A DNA stretch of 64,000 bases, taken from NCBI GenBank assembly GCA_027943745.1, contig AP025763.1:2232001-2296000 (forward strand), in the 5' to 3' direction. This document shows, in pieces, positions 1-10,100 of this stretch. The translations under genes were made by a program, and so were the position numbers. The DNA is from Neptuniibacter victor (lineage in GTDB: Bacteria > Pseudomonadota > Gammaproteobacteria > Pseudomonadales > Balneatricaceae). Every line of letters starts with the position of its first letter. Position 1 is the first letter of the stretch. The notes beneath the pieces are model-generated. The model ran no database searches. It was not told the DNA's origin and saw only the letters and a list, made by a program, of their open reading frames with translations.

Positions 1-2
1 CT

Positions 3-320
3 TCGGGACTGCAATATGAGGTACTTCAAGAAGGCAGTGGCACTGAAAAACCGACAGCTAATGCAAAAGTTAAGGTCCATTATCACGGTACATTAATCGA
101 CGGTAGTGTATTTGATAGCTCAGTAGATCGTGGTGAACCAATAGAATTCGGCTTGAATCAGGTAATTAAGGGCTGGACCGAAGGACTTCAACTGATGGTT
201 ATTGGTGAAAAAACACGCTTCTTCATCCCTAGCCATTTAGCATATGGCAACAGTTCCGCCGGTATTATAACACCCGGATCTACACTGATTTTTGAAGTAG
301 AGTTGCTTGATTTCTCATAA
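3..320 (+). CDS. FKBP-type peptidyl-prolyl cis-trans isomerase, C-terminal part (5' end outside window)
   Basis: The reading frame is open from the window edge and ends at TAA 318-320, giving 105 residues. It carries the FKBP fold signature: an LQYEVLQEGSG strand, VHYHGTLIDGSVFDSS, then a GWTEGLQLM helix, FFIPSHLAYG and a terminal LIFEVELLDF strand. These enzymes catalyse proline cis-trans isomerisation during protein folding. The missing N-terminus could hold a signal peptide or a dimerisation domain as in FkpA/Mip proteins, so cellular location cannot be decided. No downstream partner is on the same strand; the next gene is convergent. Confidence 0.9.
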   Translation, partial: SGLQYEVLQEGSGTEKPTANAKVKVHYHGTLIDGSVFDSSVDRGEPIEFGLNQVIKGWTEGLQLMVIGEKTRFFIPSHLAYGNSSAGIITPGSTLIFEVELLDFS

Positions 321-335
321 GATGAACGAAAAAAA

Positions 336-356
336 AGCGGAGGTTAAACCTCCGCT
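336..356 (-). terminator. GC-rich hairpin, probable terminator for the minus-strand porin
   Basis: A perfect 9-bp stem (AGCGGAGGT / ACCTCCGCT, arms 336-344 and 348-356) with a 3-nt loop. On the minus strand it is followed by a run of T, so it suits transcripts from the porin side best; on the plus strand it lies 16 nt after the FKBP stop but is followed by A residues. Confidence 0.65.
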
Positions 357-394
357 AAAAACGCGGTACGACAGAAGTAGCCACGGTATAACAA

Positions 395-427
395 GGTGCT
401 TTGCCGAGAGGAGTGGAGCAAAGCACC
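395..427. repeat. 10-bp perfect inverted repeat
   Basis: GGTGCTTTGC at 395-404 pairs with GCAAAGCACC at 418-427 across a 13-nt loop. It lies in the gap between the convergent FKBP and porin genes. It could extend the terminator region or be a REP-like element; no second copy was noticed in the window. Confidence 0.5.
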
Positions 428-597
428 AAAAAGGAGTTACCTAACCAAGATTAGTGATCCAATAGAGGTTGATGAGAGCCTTATTGTTTCGCAGTTTTTG
501 ATATCAATAACCCCAGGGTACGTTGAAATCTTAAAGCAACAGACTAGCCAACTGATGACAGCTAGCCTGCTTATAACGATCTAACAAATCACTCGAT

Positions 598-1803
598 TTA
601 CAAAATGTCTGTTTTGTAATCGACGATGAAACGGATGTCATTGATACGTGGAACAACAGCAGCATCACCATCAGCCTTAGCGACACGCAAACGCATACTC
701 AGACCTTTAGCTTTGCCCTCTTGAAGGGTGTATTTCACATCAAAGTTAGTTTCATGACGCTGTCCATCGGTACCACCGTTATAGTCGATATCCCAGCTTT
801 CCGTATGACGTGCCATCAAATGTAGACCTGGAATGCTCGGGACGTCGTAATCAATACGTGCTTGTAGTGATTGTTCATCTTTAGCATTGAAGTCTAATAA
901 CTGAACTGCACCCCATGTGAAGAACTGCGTATTATCATCACCGCCCCACTTCTGGTCATATGCATCATCACCACCTACGGTTTGGTAAGCCAAAGTATAA
1001 GCTAGGTTACCCGTAGAAAGGCGGGCAGTAAGGCCTGTAAGATTACTGTCGTAATCACTACCATAAAGCGCGCCATCATCTTCACCACGCATGTGCGCGA
1101 TATCTAACATCAGATCGTTTTCACCCAGCTTTGTGTTATAAGCTAGGTTGTAATAGCTTTGCTTCTGGTAGTCATCCGCAACAGCATATTGCACGTGCGT
1201 ACTCAAACCATTATCAAATTTGTAAGTACCACCTAAAGAGACAATCTCATAGTCCTGACCATTCTTTGAATATGAAACAAACCCTTCTTGGTTGTTCATA
1301 GACGCTTTGTCAGAGTAGATACCGTACAAAGAGCCCTTTTCAAAGGTAGCTGTCGCATGCACACCTTGCGTACTTGGTGCTGAGATACGTGAAGTGAGAT
1401 CGTTCAATAATGGTGTCATAAGCACCATTCGACCGGCATTAATTTGTACGTTATCTAATGGTTTAAATTTAATAAACGCCTGTTCCAGCGTTGTATAACC
1501 ATCGCCTTCTGGGTTTAACACGTCAGATGAATTAACAGTCTTTTCATCGATCAGTTCTGCAACCGTCACCGCAGACACACCGAAACCGATCATGTCATTC
1601 CACATAGGCGATTTAACATCTAAACGAATAGCCTGACCAGCTGCGATAGTATCGGAGATACCCGCATCAAAATCACGGTTCATATAAAAGGTACGAAAGC
1701 CTAGATCAACATCAAATTCATTGTCGCCTTCAGCAGCATTTACCTGAACGCTAGACAGAGCGCCCAATGCCATAATTGCTGCGGTTAACTTCTTAAGCTT
1801 CAT
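598..1803 (-). CDS. OprD-family outer membrane porin
   Basis: A 401-residue outer membrane beta-barrel with a clear signal peptide (basic MKLKK start, hydrophobic core, cleavage near VNA-AEG at residue 23). The mature protein alternates short amphipathic strands with acidic loops, has the OprD-like N-terminal DLGFRTFYMNRDFD region and ends in a short strand. OprD porins admit small substrates such as basic amino acids, peptides or aromatic acids. The gene starts at ATG with an AGGATAG ribosome site just upstream. It precedes an amino-acid-type ABC transporter on the same strand, so it may supply that uptake route, but a 167-bp gap separates them and the substrate is not readable from sequence. 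Confidence 0.8.
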   Translation of the reverse strand: MKLKKLTAAIMALGALSSVQVNAAEGDNEFDVDLGFRTFYMNRDFDAGISDTIAAGQAIRLDVKSPMWNDMIGFGVSAVTVAELIDEKTVNSSDVLNPEGDGYTTLEQAFIKFKPLDNVQINAGRMVLMTPLLNDLTSRISAPSTQGVHATATFEKGSLYGIYSDKASMNNQEGFVSYSKNGQDYEIVSLGGTYKFDNGLSTHVQYAVADDYQKQSYYNLAYNTKLGENDLMLDIAHMRGEDDGALYGSDYDSNLTGLTARLSTGNLAYTLAYQTVGGDDAYDQKWGGDDNTQFFTWGAVQLLDFNAKDEQSLQARIDYDVPSIPGLHLMARHTESWDIDYNGGTDGQRHETNFDVKYTLQEGKAKGLSMRLRVAKADGDAAVVPRINDIRFIVDYKTDIL

Positions 1804-1970
1804 GTCACTATCCTGTTTTAATTTCTTATTTTTTTGGGTTTATTTTCCACCGCCAAGGCCACACCTCGGTAGATGGTAAGATCAGACAAGCACTCCTAGC
1901 CCCCTGTGACGCTGGCGTGGGATACCATTAAGAGAGATAAAAGTGCCTGCCTGAATTTTGTGCCGATGCG

Positions 1971-2774
1971 CTAAGCACCTAGCAATAATTTATCGTCATC
2001 AAGTTCTTCGCCATCCCCTCTTGCTTTAGCAAAAAGGTTAAGAAGATCTTTAACGTCATATTGGCTACGCTCTTTACCCGCAAGATCAAACATCACTTTG
2101 CCTTCATGCATCATGATGGTACGTGTGCCGTGATCGAGCGCTTGTCGCATGGAATGAGTCACCATCATCACGGTAAGCTGCTTTTCCTCTACGATTTGAT
2201 CAGTAATCTCCATCACTAGCGCTGCAGTTTTAGGATCGAGCGCTGCGGTATGCTCATCGAGAAGAAGAATTTTGCTTGGCTGCAATGCCGACATCAGCAG
2301 ACTAACCGACTGACGTTGTCCACCTGAAAGCAGCCCCATTTCAGCACCTAAACGGTTTTCTAAACCTAAATTAAGGCGCTTAAGTTGCTCACAAAACAGA
2401 TCGCGTAGATCATCATTTAATGCCGGTTTTAATCCACCACGACGTCCACGCCCGTAGGCTAAAGCCATATTTTCTTCAACCGTCATATTGCCGCACGTAC
2501 CGGCTAACGGATCTTGAAATACACGGGCTACATCACGGGTTCTACCCGCGGCAGAAACACCTGTGACATCCCATGCATCGAACATCAACTTGCCGCTTGA
2601 AGCACGAATATCACCTGCGATCGTATTCAATAAGGTAGATTTACCCGCACCGTTTGAACCGATGACCGTTACGAACTCGCCCTGTGGGATTTCAAGATCA
2701 ACACCACGCAAAGCACGTTTTTCAGTCGCAAGACCTGCATTGAATGTAACTTTGATATCTTTGCAGCTGATCAT
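1971..2774 (-). CDS. ABC transporter ATP-binding protein (COG1101 type, TrpXYZ-like system)
   Basis: A 267-residue ABC ATPase with Walker A GSNGAGKST (39-47), ABC signature LSGGQRQ (149-155) and Walker B ILLLDEHTAALDP (169-181). The DEHTAALDP variant is characteristic of the ATPase that pairs with PF04392 substrate-binding proteins. It energises import through the adjacent permease. The start overlaps the permease stop by 4 bp (ATGA), so the two are translationally coupled. Together with the next two genes it forms a complete three-gene importer; relatives in Firmicutes (TrpXYZ) import tryptophan, and the neighbouring aromatic amino-acid catabolic genes suggest a similar substrate here. Confidence 0.9.
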   Translation of the reverse strand: MISCKDIKVTFNAGLATEKRALRGVDLEIPQGEFVTVIGSNGAGKSTLLNTIAGDIRASSGKLMFDAWDVTGVSAAGRTRDVARVFQDPLAGTCGNMTVEENMALAYGRGRRGGLKPALNDDLRDLFCEQLKRLNLGLENRLGAEMGLLSGGQRQSVSLLMSALQPSKILLLDEHTAALDPKTAALVMEITDQIVEEKQLTVMMVTHSMRQALDHGTRTIMMHEGKVMFDLAGKERSQYDVKDLLNLFAKARGDGEELDDDKLLLGA

Positions 2775-3676
2775 GAGGCGCCTCCTGCAGCAGCTTTACG
2801 CGCTTTACGTTCACGCCGTAAGTGAGGAATGATCAAAGCTAATCCGACCAACACCGCTGTAATCAAATTAAGATCAGAGGTCGTGAAGCCAAGAAAATCA
2901 GCATTTAAAGCCGCAGAAACCGCTAATCGATATAACAAGGAACCGATGATGCAACTAAATACAATAACCAGCATTGATCGACTTCCGAATAAGCTTTCAC
3001 CGACAATGACGGCCGCTAAACCGACAACAATGGTGCCTATCCCCATGGTTGAGTCGGCAAAACCGTTTGTCTGTGCGAATAACGCCCCAGCCAAAGCGAC
3101 AAGGCCGTTTGATAACGCAAGGCCGGCATAGATTTTCTCTTTAATGACGATGCCATTTGCTTGCGCCATACGCGGGTTTGCACCTGTTGCACGCATACCC
3201 ATGCCATACTGAGTGTTCAGGAAGTACGCCAACGCCAAACCAATCAGGACCACAACAAAGGCTACAAACGCCAACTTAAGGTACATATTCGGAATACCAA
3301 AAGATTCGAAAGGCGATAACACCGTTGGTTCCATAATCAGCGCTAAATTGGGTTTACCCATGATGCGAAGATTGATGGTGTACAACGCAGTCATCGTTAA
3401 AATACTGGCAAGAAGATGCAAAATATTAAAACGAAGGTTAAGCCAAGCAGTAACTAGACCCGCCGCGGCCCCACCAATGGTGGCACAGATAGTAGCCACA
3501 TACGGGTTAATGCCGGATACAATCAGGGCGGCGGCAATCGCCGCCCCCATCGTAAAGGAGCCATCAACAGTCAGGTCAGGAAAATCCAAAACCCTAAACG
3601 TTAGATAAACCCCTATCGCTACAAGACCGAAAATAAATCCGATCTCAAGCGTGCCAAGGAAAGAAAATAAAGACAT
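2771..3676 (-). CDS. ABC transporter permease (COG4120 type, TrpXYZ-like system)
   Basis: A 301-residue inner membrane permease with about eight or nine hydrophobic helices, related to the LivH/BPD_transp_2 fold (motifs FRVLDFPDLTVDGSFTMGAA near the N-terminus and GIGTIVVGLAAVIVGESLFG near residue 220). It forms the transmembrane channel for the ATPase encoded immediately downstream, with a 4-bp overlap, and lies 21 bp after the substrate-binding protein gene. The C-terminus is basic (LRRERKARKAA), as expected for a cytoplasmic tail. The substrate is inferred from context to be an aromatic or hydrophobic amino acid. Confidence 0.88.
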   Translation of the reverse strand: MSLFSFLGTLEIGFIFGLVAIGVYLTFRVLDFPDLTVDGSFTMGAAIAAALIVSGINPYVATICATIGGAAAGLVTAWLNLRFNILHLLASILTMTALYTINLRIMGKPNLALIMEPTVLSPFESFGIPNMYLKLAFVAFVVVLIGLALAYFLNTQYGMGMRATGANPRMAQANGIVIKEKIYAGLALSNGLVALAGALFAQTNGFADSTMGIGTIVVGLAAVIVGESLFGSRSMLVIVFSCIIGSLLYRLAVSAALNADFLGFTTSDLNLITAVLVGLALIIPHLRRERKARKAAAGGAS

Positions 3677-3697
3677 AAAAGCGACCTCTGTTCGAAC

Positions 3698-4666
3698 TTA
3701 CTCAACAACTTTCGTTGCGCGTTCCATTACAGCTGCTGGGATTTCTACACCCATTCGTGCCGCCATTTTTGGATTGACATATAGCTCAGAACCATTCGCT
3801 ACACGAACAGGGATATCACCTACTTTTTCGCCTTTTAGAATGCGAACAACTACTTCGCCAGTCTGACGACCAATGTCACCGTAGTTAAAGCCAAGCGATG
3901 CAACCGCACCACGCTCAACCGCATTAGTCTCTGCGGCAAAAACAGGGATACGACCATCAATACCCGCTTTAATCACTGACTCTAGCGCCGTAAGGATTGT
4001 GTTATCAGTTGGGCAGTAAATAGCATCAACATTACCAATCAGTTTCTGAGAGGCAATCATTACATCTGAAGATTTCGGTGATGGCGCTTCAACGATCTCA
4101 ATCCCCATTTTCATCGCTTCAATTTTTAGTAAACGAACAATGGCAACTGCATTTGGCTCACCTGGATTATAAGGAACGCCCACTTTCTGAACGTCCGGTA
4201 GGAACTCCATGATCAATTCAAGGTGCTGCTGCACAGGAGACATATCGGATAAACCTGTTACGTTAGCCCCTGGTTTTTCATAGTTAGAAACGAGTTTGGC
4301 ATCCAGCGGGTCAGTAACGGCAGAAAAGACAATCGGGACATCTTTGGTTGCGCTCACAGCACTTTGCGCTGAAGGTGTAGAGATGGCGACAATAACATCA
4401 GGTGAATCACCCACCATTTTTCGGGCAATCTGTGCGGCAATTGCAGGATTACCTTGTGCACTTTCATAAGTGAACTTAAGGCTTTCTTCCGTATACCCCT
4501 TTTCAGCCAAAACCTCTTTGATACCATCACGAACGGCATCTAAAGCTGGATGCTCAACGATCGCGGTTGCTGCAACATACACAGGTTCTGCTTGAACCGT
4601 CATTGATGCTGTCATTGATAGGGTTGCAGCGGTAACTGCGGCTGTTAAGAAATTACGTAACTTCAT
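3698..4666 (-). CDS. ABC transporter substrate-binding protein (PF04392, TrpX-like)
   Basis: A periplasmic binding protein of about 322 residues of the ABC_sub_bind family. The chosen ATG at 4666 gives MKLRNFL, followed by a signal peptide of about 26 residues ending VQA-EPVYV, and has GGAG 9 nt upstream; a GTG three codons earlier is less likely. Mature motifs include KFTYESAQGNPAIAAQIARK, VIVAISTPSAQSA, IVFSAVTDPLDAKLV and the C-terminal YGDIGRQTGEVVVRILKGE, all typical of the family. It would capture the ligand for the permease/ATPase pair downstream. A 16-bp palindrome lies about 60 bp upstream of its start. Confidence 0.9.
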   Translation of the reverse strand: MKLRNFLTAAVTAATLSMTASMTVQAEPVYVAATAIVEHPALDAVRDGIKEVLAEKGYTEESLKFTYESAQGNPAIAAQIARKMVGDSPDVIVAISTPSAQSAVSATKDVPIVFSAVTDPLDAKLVSNYEKPGANVTGLSDMSPVQQHLELIMEFLPDVQKVGVPYNPGEPNAVAIVRLLKIEAMKMGIEIVEAPSPKSSDVMIASQKLIGNVDAIYCPTDNTILTALESVIKAGIDGRIPVFAAETNAVERGAVASLGFNYGDIGRQTGEVVVRILKGEKVGDIPVRVANGSELYVNPKMAARMGVEIPAAVMERATKVVE

Positions 4667-4733
4667 GTGTAACACTCCTGTGAGGGATCCTGTTTCTGCT
4701 CAGGTCCCATAATTATTTTTATTTCAGTTGTGC

Positions 4734-4749
4734 GGTCTCTACAGAGACC
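4734..4749. promoter_or_regulatory. Palindrome upstream of the TrpX-like transporter, possible operator
   Basis: GGTCTCT and AGAGACC (arms 4734-4740 and 4743-4749) flank a 2-nt centre. It lies 68 bp upstream of the substrate-binding protein start, where an operator would sit. No regulator was identified for it; it is not a TyrR box. Confidence 0.4.
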
Positions 4750-4820
4750 TATTTCAAGCAAGACTGGTGAAACCTAGAGCGACGCCACCAGCATCTGTCG
4801 AACTATTTGAGATATCTGTA

Positions 4821-5870
4821 TTAACGATTCATCTCATCAAACTTAGCGATACGCGCAGCACCAATCTGATCTGCGGCATAACTCGTCGCAATCTCAAGAC
4901 GATCTGCCAAAGAGAAAACTTCATCTAATGTGTCAGCGATCTCATCAACTTTGCTCCAGACCCAAGCCTCATCACTTTTCTCAAGGTCACTTGCTACGGC
5001 GAGTAGACCGCCACAGTTGGTGATGTAATCAGGCACATAAAGCACGCCTTTTTTAGCTAAGGAGACGCCATGCTCTGGACGCGTTAATTGATTGTTAGCA
5101 GCACCGGCGACAATACCGGCTTTTATTTGATCGATACTCTGATCGTTGATCACCATCCCCAACGCACATGGGCTGTAGATATCAACGTCCTGAGCATGAA
5201 TAACGGAAGGATCGACAATCTCGATTCCAAAGGTATCTTGGGCGCGAACAACCGCTTCAGCATTAACTTCAGCTGCGACGACTTTTGCGCCACGCTCTCG
5301 CAAAAGTTCGACCAGTTTAAAGCCGACTTTCCCCAGTCCTTGAACTGCTACTGATTTACCATTTAAATCATCACTTCCTGTACGGTGCTTAACCCCCGCA
5401 CATATTGAAGTAAGTACGCCATAAGCGGTTACGAGATCTGGCGCTAGCGCCGCACGGCCGCCCAAATGCGAAGTACGCTCGCCCATCACCTCGACATCTG
5501 CTGCGGTCAGCCCTACATCAACACCGGTAGACACTTTGCCACCAAGGCTTTCGACAAAATCACCCATCGCTAAGAACGTCGCGCGACGATCCATTGTTTC
5601 TGGATTGGCGATCATGACTGACTTAGAACCACCGTAATCAAGACCCGACATAACCGATTTGTAGGTCATACCACGTGATAAACGCAGCACATCCGTAAAC
5701 GCCTCGTCAGCGCTGTTATAATTACGTAAACGACAGCCACCAACAGCAGGCTTGCCGTTCCAAGCGCGATGCACTGCGCTAATTGCTTTTAAACCGGTAT
5801 TGTCGTCATAGTGAACGTATACGTTGACGTGTTTATCGAATTCCGGATGATCGAATAAAACTGTATTCAT
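4821..5870 (-). CDS. Leu/Phe/Val-type amino acid dehydrogenase
   Basis: A 349-residue NAD-dependent amino acid dehydrogenase that oxidatively deaminates a hydrophobic amino acid to its 2-oxoacid. Catalytic lysines sit at K71 (GMTYK) and K83 (GGSK), with the 12-residue spacing of leucine and phenylalanine dehydrogenases. The substrate glycine motif is AVGGCRLRNY (42-51), and the nucleotide fold is QGLGKVG (177-183). Context with an aromatic aminotransferase and an indolepyruvate oxidoreductase suggests Phe or Leu as substrate, but the specificity residues were not resolved. The ATG follows a GGTAGG ribosome site. It is separated from the transporter by 154 bp and from the aminotransferase by 71 bp. 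Confidence 0.88.
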   Translation of the reverse strand: MNTVLFDHPEFDKHVNVYVHYDDNTGLKAISAVHRAWNGKPAVGGCRLRNYNSADEAFTDVLRLSRGMTYKSVMSGLDYGGSKSVMIANPETMDRRATFLAMGDFVESLGGKVSTGVDVGLTAADVEVMGERTSHLGGRAALAPDLVTAYGVLTSICAGVKHRTGSDDLNGKSVAVQGLGKVGFKLVELLRERGAKVVAAEVNAEAVVRAQDTFGIEIVDPSVIHAQDVDIYSPCALGMVINDQSIDQIKAGIVAGAANNQLTRPEHGVSLAKKGVLYVPDYITNCGGLLAVASDLEKSDEAWVWSKVDEIADTLDEVFSLADRLEIATSYAADQIGAARIAKFDEMNR

Positions 5871-5941
5871 TGTTGCCTACCATTAATTATTTTTATTGTT
5901 TGTAATTTATTGCTTTAAATCTTTGGAGCTATGCTTCCTGT

Positions 5942-7135
5942 TTATCGAATGACCTCTTCAAGCGCAGCGACGAAATAATCCATACTCTGATCATTTAACC
6001 CAGCCACATTCATACGGCTCGAATCGATCATATAAATGCTGTACTGCGTCCTTAATTGCGCAACTTGCACGGGAGAGATTCCAAGAAAAGAGAACATGCC
6101 AAACTGCTGCTCTATAAAGCTGAAGTCGTTCGCAATAGAGGAAGCACTAATTTTTTTGACTAAGCTCTGACGAAGGGTTTGAATTCGTTGACGCATTGAC
6201 GCCAACTCCTCTTCCCACTGCTTTGTTAAAGCCGTATCCGCCAAAATAGTCTCGACAATGGCAGCGCCATGAGAGGGCGGCATCGAGTAGTGACTTCGAA
6301 TTCGACTAAATAGCTGGCTACCTGCGACTTGGGTCTGTTCCGCGGTATTACCGATAATGAACAGCGTGCCTGTGCGCTCGCGATACAAACCAAAATTCTT
6401 TGAACATGAGGTAGCGACTAACATCTCGGGCATACGTTCAGCCATCATCCGAACGCCATAGGCGTCTTGATCAAGACCGGAACCTAAACCTTGATAAGCC
6501 ATATCGATGAAAGGGATCAGACCTTTCCGTTCAATCAGCTCTGCAACCGCCAGCCACTGCTCTTTATTAAGATCTGCACCACTGGGGTTATGACAACATC
6601 CATGCAATAGAACGAAATCCCCTGCGGCCGCGGTTTCTAATGCCGCCAACATGGCATCAAATTGAATCGTTTTATCGCTGTAATCGTAATAAGGGTATTC
6701 AGCAATGGCTAAACCCGCGCCACCCAACAGCGGAATATGGTTTGCCCACGTAGGGCTACTTACCCATACACGGCTATCGGAACTGCACCCTTTTAAAAAT
6801 TCAGCTCCCATACGTAACGCACCGCAACCGCCAGGCGTTTGGGCTGAAATAACGCGTTGATCACGTAAAACCTTGTGTTCTGCTCCGAATACCAGTTCAG
6901 CGACTAGCTGGTTGTATTTAGGTGAACCCGCTGGTGCCGTATAGCTTTTCGTGATCTCAGTTTCGATCAATGCCTTTTCTGCTAGCTGAACCGCTTGCAT
7001 AATCGGCGTATGACCTTGATCGTCTTTATAAACACCTATACCTAGATCCAGCTTTTGAGGGTGGCTATCCTGCTGATAGCTTGCCATCATCGCTAGAATC
7101 GGATCTTGAGGCAGTGGATTAAGTGCTTCAAACAT
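5942..7135 (-). CDS. Aromatic/aspartate aminotransferase, class I (TyrB-like)
   Basis: A 397-residue PLP enzyme of the AspC/TyrB family. Residues visible include the GIGVYKD loop (32-38), HNPSG (182-186), the PLP-contacting Asp in FIDMAYQGLG (D211) and the Schiff-base lysine in SCSKNFGLYRERTG (K246). It would transfer the amino group of Tyr, Phe, Trp or Asp to 2-oxoglutarate, producing phenylpyruvate or indolepyruvate for the oxidoreductase encoded 60 bp upstream in the same direction. Length matches the family. Whether aromatic or dicarboxylic substrates dominate cannot be settled from sequence alone; the neighbourhood favours aromatic ones. Confidence 0.88.
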   Translation of the reverse strand: MFEALNPLPQDPILAMMASYQQDSHPQKLDLGIGVYKDDQGHTPIMQAVQLAEKALIETEITKSYTAPAGSPKYNQLVAELVFGAEHKVLRDQRVISAQTPGGCGALRMGAEFLKGCSSDSRVWVSSPTWANHIPLLGGAGLAIAEYPYYDYSDKTIQFDAMLAALETAAAGDFVLLHGCCHNPSGADLNKEQWLAVAELIERKGLIPFIDMAYQGLGSGLDQDAYGVRMMAERMPEMLVATSCSKNFGLYRERTGTLFIIGNTAEQTQVAGSQLFSRIRSHYSMPPSHGAAIVETILADTALTKQWEEELASMRQRIQTLRQSLVKKISASSIANDFSFIEQQFGMFSFLGISPVQVAQLRTQYSIYMIDSSRMNVAGLNDQSMDYFVAALEEVIR

Positions 7136-7195
7136 AGCAGTGTCCCAATCAATAACATTCAGTAATTAATAACTAACAAACAGAAACACTAAGGC

Positions 7196-10100
7196 TTACT
7201 GCAACTGAGCAAGTAACTGCTCTGATTTCGCTTTCGAAGCCTCTACCGCTTGCTCTTTCACTGGTCCAAAACCACGAATCTCTGCCGGTAATTGTGCTAA
7301 CTCGATCGCTGCTTTGTAGTTAGATGATGTTAATTTTCCTGCTATCTGCTCGATCAACTGTTGATATTCATCGCGTAATTGCCGCTCTAGTTTTCTATCA
7401 GAGTGGTAACCAAATAGATCCAACTTGGTACCGCGAAGGCCACGCATTTTTGCGACTAGCCCCAACCCTTTTAACATCCAAGAGCCAAATTGCATTTTCT
7501 TAGGACGCCCCTGTCCATCAAGCTTGCGAGCAAGCAACGGTGGAGCCATATGGAATTTGATTCGATAATCCCCTTCAAAGGTTTCGCTAACCTCTTTTAG
7601 GAAATCAGTCTCGGTATAAAGTCGTGCAACCTCATACTCATCTTTGTAAGCCATTAATCTGAACAGCTGCTTAGCAACGCTCTCAGTTAATGCTTGCGAG
7701 CTAATCGTTACTGCCTGCTCAGCGTCAGCTGCTTTACTAACCAATGCACGGTAAACTGCCGCATAATCAACATCTTGGTATTGCGTTAGGAAAGCCGCGT
7801 TCTTTTCAATGATCTGCTCAAGCGTAAGCTCTGCTTCCGGGGTATGACCGCCTGCTGATTTCTCAACAAAATCAAGATCAACTGCCGCCAAACGCCCCCA
7901 ACTGAAGGCTGTTTTGTTCTTTTCAATCGCAACGCCATTCAACTCAATAGCTCGATGAAGCGCGTCCATAGACACAGGGACTAGACCGTTCTGCCAAGCA
8001 AAACCAAGCATCATCACATTTGAGAAAACCGTATCGCCCAACAGTGATTCTGCTAAACGATTAGCATCGATAGAATCAAGACGATCATCACCGACCGCTT
8101 CTCCTAACACTCGAACTCGACGCGTAGCTTTCATATCAGCATCACGGTATAGAACGTTATCTGCCGTTGCCATTTCCGCTAAGTTAAGCACTGCGCGGCT
8201 ATGGTTATGGCGCAATACACTCAGCGCCTTATCAGATGTTGCAACAACCATATCGCAAGCGATCATTGCGTCCGCCTGTCCGGTTTCTATACGCACTTGG
8301 CGAATATCATCCGGTTGCGGTGCCAATCGAACATAACTTAAAACGGTTCCGCCTTTCTGGGCAAAACCCATAAAATCAAGCACGGTTGCGCCTTTAGACT
8401 CTAAGTGTGCAGCCATAGTGATTAGCGCACCAACAGTAACAACACCGGTACCGCCTACACCGCCAACCAATAAGTTGTAGCAGCCGGATAACTCTGAAAT
8501 TTGAGGCTGCGCTAACGCCGAGACTTTCTGCTTAAAGGCTTCGCCAATCGTTACACCGGCGCCTTTACGCAGCTTGCCACCCTCTATCGTGACAAAACTT
8601 GGACAGAAACCCTGAACGCAAGAGAAGTCTTTATTACATGAAGACTGGTCGATACGACGCTTACGACCTTGTTCAGTCTCACGAGGTACGACAGATAAGC
8701 AGTTAGATTTCTCAGAACAATCGCCACAGCCTTCACAAACATTATGATTGATGAATGCGCGACGCTGTGGATCAGGGAATTGACCACGCTTACGGCGACG
8801 GCGTTTCTCTGCAGCACACGTTTGATCAAAAATAAGTACCGTTACCCCTGGCAACTCACGCAGTTCCAATTGAACCGCATCCAGCTCATCGCGGTGATGG
8901 AATGTAGCGATCGACGGGAAGATGCTTTTATCACTGAATTTTTCAGGCTCATCACTCAAAATAGCGATGCGTTTAACACCTTCTGAAAACACTTGATTAG
9001 CGATGGCAGGCACAGTGATTACACCATCGACAGGCTGACCACCCGTCATTGCGACGGCATCATTAAATAGGATTTTGTAGGTAATATTCGTACCCGCAGC
9101 CAAAGACTGGCGGATCGCTAAGGAACCTGAATGAAAGTATGTGCCCTCACCCAAGTTTTGAAAGACATGTTTATTCTCAAGGTAACGAGATTTACTAATC
9201 CAGTTAACACCCTCTCCACCCATCTGAATAAGGGATTCGGTTTTACGGTCCATCCATGATGCCATGAAGTGACAACCGATCCCGGCCTGCGCGCGACTAC
9301 CTTCAGGCACTTTAGTGGATGAGTTATGTGGGCAACCCGAACAGAAATAAGGCAGACGACGCACACCACCTGGATCACAAACCGTGCTCCCTCTAACGCC
9401 AATTTCAGCCAGTTTTTCGCGGAAGTCTTCACCTAATAGCTTGGTGATACGATCTGCGACGTAACGTGCCAGCATATTAGGGCTTAGTTCGCCAACATAT
9501 GGGATTAACGGCTCACCGTTTTCATCCTTCTTGCCTACCACCGTGACATTAATCGTCTCGTCTGGTGCAGACATGTACTCTTTAATTTGGCTTTCGATGA
9601 TGCCGCGTTTCTCTTCTATGACAAGCACTTCCTGCTTACCACGGACAAAATCCATTGCGCCGGTGCGCTCAAGCGGCCATACCATGCCCACTTTGTATAT
9701 ATCCAACCCTAAGGCACGCGCCTTTTCTTCATCTAGACCTAGCATCTCAAGCGCGGCCATCAGATCTAAATGCGCCTTGCCTGTCGTCACAATACCAAAA
9801 CGAGATTGTTCTAGGTTATAGATACGGCGGTCTAGCGGGTTAGCGCGGGCAAACGCCGCAACCGCTGCGAGTTTGTGCTCAATACGGGTTTCTAATTGAG
9901 GCCCAGGAAGATCCGGCCAACGATAGTGAAGGCCGCCTTCTGGCATAGTGAAATCATCAGGTACTTTAAACGTAGGCAGCTCATCAATATTAACTGACGC
10001 GGCACTTTCTACCGTTTCGGATATCGCTTTAAAGCCAGCCCACATACCGCTGTAACGAGACATCGCGATGCCCCACAGGCCAAACTCAAAATACTCTTCA

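Noticed and set aside
396-584. 62-codon ORF on the plus strand
   Set aside because: No family features, overlaps a strong inverted repeat and lies in an intergenic region with no ribosome site.
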